From positions 309,388 through 373,387 of the forward strand of contig VWZF01004010.1 in assembly GCA_013396755.1 (NCBI GenBank): DNA of 64,000 nt, written 5' to 3'. The translations under genes and the position numbers were made by a program. How positions within the stretch are numbered: position 1 is the first letter of the stretch; every line of letters starts with the position of its first letter. A model generated the notes under the pieces. The model had not been told where the DNA came from, ran no database searches, and saw only the letters and a program-made list of their open reading frames with translations. Shown here one piece after another: positions 56,093 to 64,000 of this stretch. This DNA comes from Sclerurus mexicanus (taxonomy: Eukaryota > Chordata > Aves > Passeriformes > Furnariidae).

Positions 56093-57686
56093 CTGGTATT
56101 TTGCTGTCATCTTGACCCCAAATCCTGCTTTTACCAGCAGACCAATTGTCTGAGGGATCAGACCAGGTTCCTCTTGACTCTGCTTTCCAATCCCCATGGG
56201 TCCTGTCCTCTCCAGGATGGTCATCCTGGCTGTACCTTCTGGCCTGAGATTCCTTTTATAGCATTTCTCTGACTGAGGTGGGTTGGAGGGGTGATTATTT
56301 TTTTTAAAGTTCATTTCTTCAACATGTCAGGCTTACTTAGAACTCTGAATTGGTCCTTCAAGGCTTCTCCCAGGGCTGTGGAGTCTATGAATTCCAGGGT
56401 ATTGAGGGTATTCCAGAGTATTATAACCTGCACACAGGTTATAGCAGTCCCAGGTGAGTCATGGCCCTGTGAAACAGCATCAAACACCTTCCTGCAGTCA
56501 AGGTCTCACATTTGTCTTTCTCACCTGCCTTTTCAAGTGCTGTAGAAGGAGTTTCTCTGCGTTCCCCTGCACTGAGAGGTCTCACCACCCAAGGCTCCCC
56601 CAGTGGAGGAGGTCTCACCACCGCCAGCAGCAGCAAACAGCACAAACCCAGCACCCACACAGGGTTTCACATCCTCAAATACTTTCCCAGCTTACAGGAC
56701 TTTACATGGACCTCCTGAGCCAGAGCTGAGCCTTTTGCCGTGGTAATCCCTGGTGGATTTTTCTTCCATGAACTTGAGTTGAACCCACCCTTTGCACACA
56801 CGTGAGCTCCCACTATACTTGTTCTCAAAGGTAATCCACAGATGAGATTTCTTCAGCCAGTGTTCAAAGTGCCGTAAGACAAAAGCCCACCATCAGGCTT
56901 TTGAAAATCTGGGATTTATCCAAGTGCCCTTTGCCTCCAGCCCAGCCTAGGCTGAGCTCAGCCCTGCAGGGGACATCACCTGTGCCCCCCATTCAATGTA
57001 GAAAAGGAAAGTAACCAACCAGCCATCCCAGAGCCAGCTGTGGTCACACATTCCCAGGACCACAGGGACCACCTGGACCACCTTCACCTTCCCTTTAGAC
57101 CCCTGGAAATCTATCAGCCATCTCCAGCAGGTCGTGCTGCATCTGCCCATGCTCTCATGTTCCCCTGTCTCTAATGATTTAAAATTGTTTCCGCTGTCTG
57201 GGCTCCTCCTCCTCGTTCTTGAGATAATTGCTGAGATTTCCATTTTGCCAGATTCCTGGCCTCTCTCTGAACTTACTCCCTTAAAGCTCTTTCTGAAGGA
57301 CCAGGCAGCTGCCCTGTGATATCCTGCCTCACACGTGATTCCCAGGAGCTGTTACGTAGCAGTTCTCAGCCCTCAGCCTTCTCTTTGCTGCTCTCCCTCC
57401 TTTCCTTTTCCAAGACACTAATTGCACATCCTCTTCCAGCTGCAACTGGGAGTTAGGATAGACCCACCACTAGCCTGCCTAACCAGGTCATTTGGATCAA
57501 CATGGGTTGGAGAGCATTCAGACGAGCAGCTCCAGCCAGGAAATCCAGAGATGCAATCCTCAGGCAAAGTCCTCCAACGCTGGAATCCTCCGGCAAAGGG
57601 AGGGCAAGACTCAACAGCCGGGAGGGATTGGTTGACATTGTTTCAACCACAAGCGAACATGCCATTGAGCTCTAGGATGGATGAAC
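56093..57686. other. Unique sequence, no gene recognised
   Basis: Contains a perfect 20-base inverted repeat at 56423-56442 (ATAACCTG-CACA-CAGGTTAT) and a repeated AGGTCTCACCACC (about 56577 and 56612). Frames up to about 140 codons begin in the preceding CR1. No domain recognised. Confidence 0.4.
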
Positions 57687-57752
57687 TCAGGGGGGTGGAA
57701 TGAGATGATCTTTGAGGTCCCTTCCAACCCAAACCTTTCCAGGATTCTGTGA
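57687..57752 (+). mobile_element. Short CR1 3' terminus
   Basis: Only the last 65 bases: 'ggggtggaatgagatgatctttgaggtcccttcc', 'aacccaaacctttccaggattctgtg'. Plus strand, strongly 5'-truncated. Confidence 0.9.
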
Positions 57753-57880
57753 ACCCTCAGCCCATGGTCACCGTCACCCAACCCACTGTCACCTCCTCAC
57801 TCCATTGCTCTCACTCAATGGCACCCATTTAACTTCTCTGCTTGTTTTCCCTGGATGTGTTACACAGGCCATGTCGGGTG

Positions 57881-58050
57881 ATTTGGTTCCCGTTGGAACT
57901 GGCAAAGCTCAGCTCAGGTTCAGCTCAGTTCAAGAAAATAATTACGGTTTGACCTATTTGGCTCCACTCCCCCAGAGACTCCATTCTCATTTGGGCAGGA
58001 TGGGCAGGGGATGAAGCAACAGAGGGATCCCCCATCCCTCCTAACCAGGG
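57881..58050 (+). repeat. Direct duplication, copy 1
   Basis: About 165 bases, repeated at 59181-59346. The stretch starting at 57901 is identical to that starting at 59201 for 34 bases, then diverges with small indels while keeping blocks such as 'tttgacc.atttggct' and 'tttgggcaggatggg'. It contains an internal AGCTCAG-rich stretch. The repeat family is not recognised. Confidence 0.9.
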
Positions 58051-58843
58051 TGAGCTGCTGGGATTCATGGATGTCCCCGAGAAAGGACGCACTGGGCTCC
58101 AGCCTGAGGACAAAATAAATAGTGGCAATTGGGCACAGCAGCCCATCCTCCTTCCTGAATGTCCACAGAGTAGGGTACTGGTGGAGGAAATCACAAACCG
58201 CTTTTTAAGGTTCAGATACCCAAATACCACCTCAGTCCCGGTGCAGACAGAACTGAGGTGGCTTGGCCTCACCAAAGGTCCAGCAGTGCTTTAGGATCAC
58301 CACAATGGACTTCCACAGGTCAGGTGCCACTGCCCTGGGATCGCCACGGTGTCCTCTTGGACAGCAAGCAGCCTCCACGAAAGCACTGAGTCATCTCTTA
58401 CAAGTTACCAGGAATCCCTTGTTTATTTGTGGCCACTAATCCACTCATTAATTCCTGCTCCAGTGAAAGTTTGCACCTTGATACTGAGCTGGACTTTATT
58501 GGCTCCCAATTCCACTTCCTGGATCTCACCCAGCCTGTCCCTGGTGCTTCCCAGGACGTGACAGTCACTCCCTGATGTATAGGGACAAACCAGGGCAGTC
58601 CCAGGGAGGGGAAGTGGAGCCGGGCTGACCTCATGGATGTGGTCTGGGTAGCCAGGCTGGTGGCAGGGCAGGTGGTCTGGGGGATTTAGGGAGATGGTCG
58701 GGTGGATTTTCACCCAGTCATGGGGTTGTGTCTGCAGCCACACCTGGAGTCCCAGGGCCACGCTCCAGGAGTGGCAGGGATGTGATCAACAAGTCACACT
58801 GTGTCTCAGGGTGGGAAATGAGTAGCTCCTGGGGTGGCCCAGA
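58051..58843. other. Unique sequence between duplicate copies
   Basis: No gene or repeat recognised. Frames of about 110 codons on the minus strand (58423-58761) have no domain. Confidence 0.4.
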
Positions 58844-58932
58844 GGACACTGAGTCCTCAAGGTGCTGTTCCACGAAGGACTCTGAGTCACGAGGGTGCTG
58901 TCCCATGAGGGATGCTGAGTCACAGGGCTGAG
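58844..58932 (+). repeat. 33-bp tandem repeat carrying AP-1 sites
   Basis: Units start at 58844, 58877 and 58910 with period 33 (2.7 copies). Units two and three each contain a perfect TGAGTCA at 58883-58889 and 58916-58922. Unit one has TGAGTCC. Duplication has therefore placed two consensus AP-1 sites exactly 33 bases apart. Confidence 0.9.
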
Positions 58933-59180
58933 GTGTGCCAAGGCGTTCACGATGTGATGGCACTACCTGTGGCCATGGGAGCAGGGAAGCAGCAGCAGGG
59001 GGAACTCACCTGGCCATGGGAAGGGCTGTGAGGGAGGGGAAATGGGTGTGGATGGTGATGGGGTGTGACAGAGCAGGCAGGGTGTGTGTGGCTGTGGGTG
59101 GGAGCTGAGCACTCCAGATGTGTTGGACAGGGCCAGGATGGGAAGGGAAAGTCACCAGTCAAGGGAAGAGAGCAGGTGGC
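58933..59180. other. Unique spacer, GT-rich
   Basis: G/T-rich on the plus strand with loose 'gtgtgtgtgg' and 'gggtgtg' runs at 59045-59100. Nothing else recognised. Confidence 0.45.
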
Positions 59181-59346
59181 ACTTGGTGCCAGCCGGAATT
59201 GGCAAAGCTCAGCTCAGGTTCAGCTCAGTTCAAGATGATAATAATAGTTTGACCCATTTGGCTTCTCTCCCTCAGGACCCGTCTCGTTTGGGCAGGATGG
59301 GATGGGGGTGAACAACCAAGGGATCCTCCACCCCTCCTACCAAGGG
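59181..59346 (+). repeat. Direct duplication, copy 2
   Basis: Second copy of the 57881-58050 segment in the same orientation, displaced by exactly 1300 bases at the identical block. Its right end runs towards the degenerate 32-bp array. Two direct copies this far apart could be an old tandem segmental duplication whose remainder has diverged, or two insertions of an unrecognised short element. Confidence 0.9.
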
Positions 59347-59574
59347 GGAGCAAGAGGGACAGGGGGACAGGGAGTGGGGTCCATGGGCTGGGGCGTGGAT
59401 GTGGTTTGGGGAAGAGGCAGAGCTCAGGTGAGAGCTGCAGCTGGAGCACACACTGTGGGCAGAGCCACTGGTGTTTGGGATGGGGACAGGGAGAAATGGG
59501 AATGCCACCAGTGCGGGAGAACCGTGCCCCTGTGATGTACCTACATGGGACTGCCGTGTCGGGGGGGGCAGAGG

Positions 59575-60020
59575 GGGTGGGAGCACCAGGCACTGGGGGC
59601 ATAGGGAGAGGGAGCACCATGCTCCAGGGGTACAGGAGGGGTGGGGGCACCATACACTGCGGGTACAGGATGGGAGGGAGCACCAAGCATTGGGGGTGCA
59701 GGGCATCACACATTTGGGGTACAGGAGGGGTGGGAGGACTGGGCACGAGGGGTACAGGGGGGGCTGGAGTCCATACATTGGGCATGGGGGGGAAGGGAGC
59801 ACCAAGGATCGGGGGTGCATGAGGGGTGGGACCACCATGTAATGGGGTGCAAGAGGAGTAAGAGCACCAAGAATTGGAGGTGCATTAGGGATGGGAACAT
59901 GAAAGTTTTGAGCTTCAGAAGGGATGGGAACATCAAAGATTTGGGCTTCAGGAGGGGTGGGAGCACCGTGTAATGGGCTCCCAGGAGGGAGGGGAGCACC
60001 CCACATTGGGGGTGAGGGTA
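59575..60020 (+). repeat. Degenerate 32-bp minisatellite
   Basis: About 14 units of 31-34 bases, recognisable by GAGCACCA.GCATTGGGGGT.CAGGAGGGGTGG. GAGCACC-type starts fall at 59581, 59612, 59678, 59798, 59862, 59961 and 59994, with decayed units between. The minus-strand frame of 293 codons across it (59272-60153, rich in Pro/Leu/His) is a product of the repeat. Strong G/C strand asymmetry. Confidence 0.92.
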
Positions 60021-60703
60021 GGATGCGGTGCAGGTGACACAGGTACAGAAGCTGGGGCTGAATTGGGAGCGCTGTGGCCAGGGGACATTCTCGGCATGGC
60101 AGGGACATCTTACTGCTCGTGTGACAGAGTGACAGGCCACAGCCAGGGAACATGCCATGTCCTGGGGGGCTGTGTGGGACATGGGCAGCACGGTTCCGTG
60201 GTGGGAGGACAGCCCTTCCCAGCCATGCTCTGTGAGCTGCTCCCCCATCTGCCCGCCCTCCCCGCTGGTCTGATCTACAACCAGCTCTGTGCTGGGCTGT
60301 GCTGATTTATATCTCAGTCTCTCCTTCCTACCTGGTCCTGAGCCATCCGGGTGTTGGGGCCAGGGCAGATGGTTCAGTGACAGCAGCCCTGAGTGCCATC
60401 AATCACAGCAACGCTGCGATTTACAAACTGAGAAGTCGGGCAGGAGCCCAATGATCCAGGGGGGTGTCGGGGGGGTGAGTGATGTGTGCTAGGGGACAAA
60501 ATCCACCAGTCCCTGGACACCAGGGGCTGGGCTTGAGGGAAAAACCAGACAGTTCAAGGGCTGAGGGATTCTGGACACCTTTGGATGCTGGGAAAGGAAA
60601 ATGTGGAGCCATCCCAACCCGTGGCAGTGCTGGTGTGTGAAACCCCACCAGCCACCCCGTCCATTCTGGTCCTGTTGTCTGTCTCTTCCTCAGCCATGGA
60701 AAC
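60021..60703. other. Unique sequence, no gene recognised
   Basis: No repeat or domain recognised. Confidence 0.4.
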
Positions 60704-60932
60704 ATCACAGAATCTTTAAGGTTGGAAAAGCCCTCTAAAATCGAGTCCAGCTGTTCCTCCAGCGCTGCCAAGGACACCACTAACCAGTGTCCCCAAGTGC
60801 CACATCTACACATCTGTTAAACCCCTCCAGGGATGATGACTCCACCACTGCCCTGGACAGCTGTGCCAGTGCCTTACCACCTGTCTAGTGAAGAAATTTT
60901 TCCTAATACCCAGTCTAAACCTCCCTCCTGTC
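60704..60932 (-). mobile_element. CR1 LINE fragment (TTGGAAAAG group)
   Basis: Minus-strand: 'atcacagaatctttaaggttggaaaagccctctaaaatcgagtcc', 'gtccccaagtgccacatctacacatctgttaaacccctccagggatgatgactccacc', 'agtgaagaaatttttcctaatacccagtctaaacc'. Same 3' group as the copy at 289-584. 5'-truncated. Confidence 0.93.
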
Positions 60933-62739
60933 TCTGTCTGCCCATGGGGGCTCTCCAGGTCCCAGCCAGCTGGCACCCCATAGCAGCTATAGGGCAGGGT
61001 GATGCTCCAGTCTGGGGGACTAGGATGGAGGAAACAAAGCAGAGGCACCTGGGCAGGCTGGAAAAGGGATGTGATTGCTCCATAAGCTCAGGGGATGGAT
61101 GTGGGTGCCAAGACAGGGGAGAGACAGGACCCAAGCTAAGGTGCCTGTCACTCCTGTGAGGTCTCAGCCAGAAGGAGCTGCTTGGAGGAGGAGCTGGACA
61201 TGCTCAGGGATGCTCGTGCAGCTTCCAGCCTGCATCCCATCCCTCAGCCCACCGCACAGCCACTGTGGCTGCTGATGGTCCATGGCACGGGGTATGTGTG
61301 TGGTAGACATCACACCAAACCACCTGGACATGTCGAGAGTGCCCACAAGCTTTGGGCACTCGTGTCCCTCTGTGCTTTTGCTGGGAACCAGCTGACAGTC
61401 ACTAATTGATGCCACTGGACCCATCCACAGCTCTGTCTGAGGCACACAAGGTCATGGGACTCAGCATCCCATCACTCCACTCGGATGAAGAGGCTTAAGG
61501 ACTTCCCAATGGCATTGGGTTGTCCAGGGGACAGCGTTAATCCCACCCCAAGGGCCAAAGATGTGCCATGGATGCCCTGCAAAGGCCCTGGGGCATGCAA
61601 GCCCACCTGTCAGTGTACTGATGCCAGCACACCCTTCACCCAGGGGTCCAGGACTGACTTGGAAGGGGGACCTGCAGGCAGGTTAGGATTTAGGTAACAT
61701 TGCGCACTCTGGCCTGGCCCTGCAGAGGAGCCAAGCCCAGCTCAGACCTGGACTTTCCCATTGCCTGTCCCAGCCCAGCAGCAGGTTTGAGGATGAGGGA
61801 CCCACCTAAGCTGCCCTTCAACCCTTGCATCAGCTCCTTGGTGAGGGAGGGCAGGCGAGGTCACACCAGAGATCTGTGTCACCCCAGACTCTCTGTTGAG
61901 GGGTGACAGGGACACTCCAGCAGAGGAGCTGAACTGAGCTCCAGGGTCCTGTCCCAGTAGGATGGGGTGGTGCATCCCACCAGGCACAGCCAGACCCCCT
62001 GTCCCCAGGCAGGGGACAAGGACAGCACCCCAAGGAACTGCAGCATCGGAGCAGGACACCACATGCCACAGTGGGAGCCCTCCAGCACCTGGCCACGTGT
62101 CAGGACAAAGTCCAGCCTCACACCAGCACTGGGGACCTGCCACAGCCTGCTGCCACTTCTGTCCCCAACATCCTCAGGGGACAGCCCAGGGCCTACAACA
62201 TTGGCACCAGGGCTGGTCCAGACCCAGTACTGGGTCCAAGCTGGTCCCAGGCCAGCCCAGAGCTGCGGTGACAGGATGAAGCTGTTTGCACAGCTGTGTG
62301 CTCCGATGGAGCCAGCCAGCCCCGGGAAGGAGACGTTTGGAAAATTCGGGGCTGGATCCGTGCAGGTCAAGGCTCAGGGAAAGCAGGACCCACCTGCAGC
62401 CTGGGCAAGCAGAGCCAGGGGGATGCTGGTGGTGCTTCCTCCCCCCGATTTGTAAATGAAGGTTCAGTCAGTGGTGAAAGCCGTGACGGGAGGGTGAAAG
62501 GCGATTTTAGAGGCTGCCGTGCCAGGGAAGGGGTGCCAAGTGTGAGAGGCACACACCGGTGGCTGCAGAGGGCACAAAATGCTCATGAGCAGTGGCAAGA
62601 GCTGTCACCGGGCTGCAGCCCCCACTCCCCGCGGGTCCCATCCTGGAGCCACCCGTGTGTCCTCGGCATGGGTGGGATGATCTCTCCTTGCGTGGGTCCG
62701 GCTCCTCGCCATGCCCCTTGCCCCACAGCTCTCTCGAGG
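60933..62739. other. Unique sequence, no gene recognised
   Basis: Contains the perfect 16-base palindrome GACCCAGTACTGGGTC at 62221-62236. Frames such as 62296-62931 plus (211 codons) lengthen with rising GC content and have no domain. Confidence 0.4.
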
Positions 62740-63900
62740 GTGCCCCGGGGGTGGCCGCGGAGCACGGCGAGGCTCGGGGGTCCGTCCCGCGGGTGGAGGG
62801 CTCCCCCTCGAGGGCCCCGGCCAGCACTGCCCGGCCCCGGGAGGAGCACACGGGCACGGGATGCGGCGCCCAGCGCGGCCTCGGGGCAGCCCCCGGCTCG
62901 TCGGGGCACTGCAATTCCTGCCACTCATTAATTAGTGGCTGGGTCCGTGTCCTTCGCTGCTGGGAACAGCCGGAGGCGACGGGACACAGCGGTGGGTTGT
63001 CCCACACGCCACAGCTCGTCCCACGGCCACGCTGCGACACCAAAGCTGGATGAGCAAATGTTGAGTTGCTCCCAACGCGCCGGGGACCCGCCAGTGACCT
63101 CCCGTGGGGCACTTCCAAGGGGTAAGGAACGTGTCAGCTGGATACGGGACACTACAAATGCCGGGCACCCGGACCGGGCATCCCAGGGATGGGTGATGGG
63201 GACAAGACACCCCACCCCGCGCGTGTCACTGCCCTGGGCACACACCCCGAACCCCCCCGGCTGCAAGGGACACAACAGCGATCACCGAGCCCAGCTCCGC
63301 GCTCCTCGCAGGAGCCAAGACGTTCCTCCTCCTCCTCCCCGTCCCTCTGCTCTGTCCCCAGGGGTCCCCTCGCTGTCACCTGTGGGAGGGCTCGGGCGGG
63401 TAAGGACACGTGTGCCCCCCCAGGGTCTGCGCTGTCCCCACCACACGGGCGGGGGTGGCCGCTGTCCCCCCGCGCTGGGGACACGTGGGAGTGCAGGAGG
63501 AAGATGCGGGTGCAGGGACGGGGGTGACAGCGCGGGTGGGACAGGGGCCGGCGGGGAGGTGACCCGCCCAGGGACATCAGTGGCAGGGTGGGAGCTGAGC
63601 GCCTGCACGGGACAGAGCAGCAGAGACGGGGGACGCTGCAGGGGATGGCTCCTGGTGCCACCCCCGGGGCATTTGGTGTCACCATCGTTGGGTACTTGGT
63701 CACCCCCTCAGGGCATTTNCCCCCTCAGGGCATTTTTGACTCTCCCGGCGCTCTCGGTGTCCCCTCCCGAAGCTCTCAGTGTCACCTGCCGGGGCACTCC
63801 GTGTCCCCCCGGAACCCTCAGTGTCCCCCGTGTCTCTCGCCCCTCCCGGGCAGCGCTGCCGCGTTAAGGGCTCTTTGGGGCCGGGGCCAGGGAGGGGCTG
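62740..63900. promoter_or_regulatory. CpG-rich approach to right-edge promoter
   Basis: CpG frequency rises sharply at 62740-62900 and stays high to the end of the window. Frames of up to 310 codons here (62935-63867) are N-containing or compositional and have no domain. The region may be the upstream shore or body of the CpG island whose promoter signals lie at 63900-64000. Confidence 0.5.
63661..63835 (+). repeat. Imperfect short tandem repeats
   Basis: CCCCCTCAGGGCATTT occurs at 63703 and again 17 bases later (63720), with a looser copy at 63663 and one undetermined base at 63719. From 63751 a second degenerate series of CTC.GTGTC.CC.. units continues to about 63835. Confidence 0.75.
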
Positions 63901-64000
63901 TTGGGCCAATAGAGCGCGAGGCCGTGGCCACCTAGCCAATGGGTCGAGGGGGGCGTGTCCTGAGCCGGGCGGCGGAGCCAATGGGGAGGGGGGCGTTTCA
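63900..64000 (+). promoter_or_regulatory. CCAAT/GC-box promoter at the window edge
   Basis: Three CCAAT boxes in the same orientation lie at 63906-63910, 63936-63940 and 63978-63982 (spacing 30 and 42). Each is in a GCCAAT context, the preferred NF-Y core. They are interleaved with GC-box-like GGGGGCGTGTCC (63949-63960) and GGGGAGGGGGGCG (63984-63996), within CpG-dense DNA. No TATA box. This is a typical TATA-less housekeeping or cell-cycle promoter layout. The transcription start and gene should lie at or just beyond 64000. Direction is not proven. Confidence 0.6.

Noticed and set aside
56440..56510. Minus-strand reading with a DCRKVFDAVS string like a reverse transcriptase motif
   Set aside because: The neighbouring sequence on both sides shows none of the other motifs expected in a CR1 or other reverse transcriptase, so a chance match is more likely.
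59225..60153. 293-codon Pro/Leu-rich minus-strand frame
   Set aside because: It is the reverse reading of the degenerate 32-bp minisatellite, with no independent coding signal.
62935..63867. 310-codon frame in the CpG-rich right end
   Set aside because: CpG-rich DNA lacks stop codons by composition. The frame includes an undetermined base, has no domain and overlaps open frames on the opposite strand.
1..64000. CRISPR arrays, operons, phage or insertion-sequence structure
   Set aside because: No direct-repeat/spacer array, no bacterial ribosome-binding-site-led gene chains and no transposase. The regular repeats are minisatellites without unique spacers, and the CR1 content marks an avian genome.

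Overview
The window is vertebrate nuclear DNA and almost certainly avian. The main evidence is about twenty CR1 LINE fragments on both strands. Most carry the CR1 3' end: the octamer-like ATTCTRTG tail, then the motif read on the other strand as TGGTTTGGGTTGGAAGGGAC, then the conserved 3' UTR. No SINE was recognised, and there are no bacterial-style gene arrays, Shine-Dalgarno-led genes or operons. The DNA is GC-rich and dense in minisatellites, which suggests a microchromosome or other gene-dense, GC-rich avian region. I could not assign a species.

I found no intact protein-coding gene, tRNA, rRNA or CRISPR array that I could support. Most long open frames come from GC-rich composition, from tandem repeats or from runs of N. 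The window reads as intergenic or intronic sequence that runs into a promoter-like CpG-rich segment at its right edge. There, three same-orientation CCAAT boxes and GC boxes lie in the last 100 bases, so a gene probably starts at or just beyond base 64000.

Layout. 0-15 kb: scattered CR1 fragments, a pentanucleotide purine tract, a (TG)n tract and an older CR1 piece with ORF2 sequence at 14.2-14.7 kb. 15-29 kb: few recognisable repeats. This part holds an unusual 206-codon open stretch on the minus strand (16.6-17.2 kb), AT-rich possible regulatory blocks, a CpG-dense segment beside an assembly gap (22.3-22.6 kb) and three PBX-HOX-type sites within 46 bp (25.0 kb). 29-42 kb: nine CR1 copies, plus an AT-rich relic of an unidentified protein-coding sequence broken by stops and frameshifts (34.3-35.06 kb), which abuts a CR1 3' end. 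42-45 kb: a 117-bp higher-order minisatellite and a degenerate 40-bp array. 46-53 kb: two CR1 copies and a second CpG-rich patch (50.3-50.8 kb). 53-60 kb: a 41-bp array that contains a 128-base gap, a 33-bp array that multiplies AP-1 sites, a 1300-bp-spaced direct duplication and a degenerate 32-bp array. 60-64 kb: one CR1, then increasingly CpG-rich sequence to the right edge.

Nothing here reads as an interacting gene system. The best leads are the 34.3-35.06 kb protein relic, the triple PBX-HOX cluster, the right-edge CCAAT/GC-box promoter and the out-of-phase gap in the 41-bp array.
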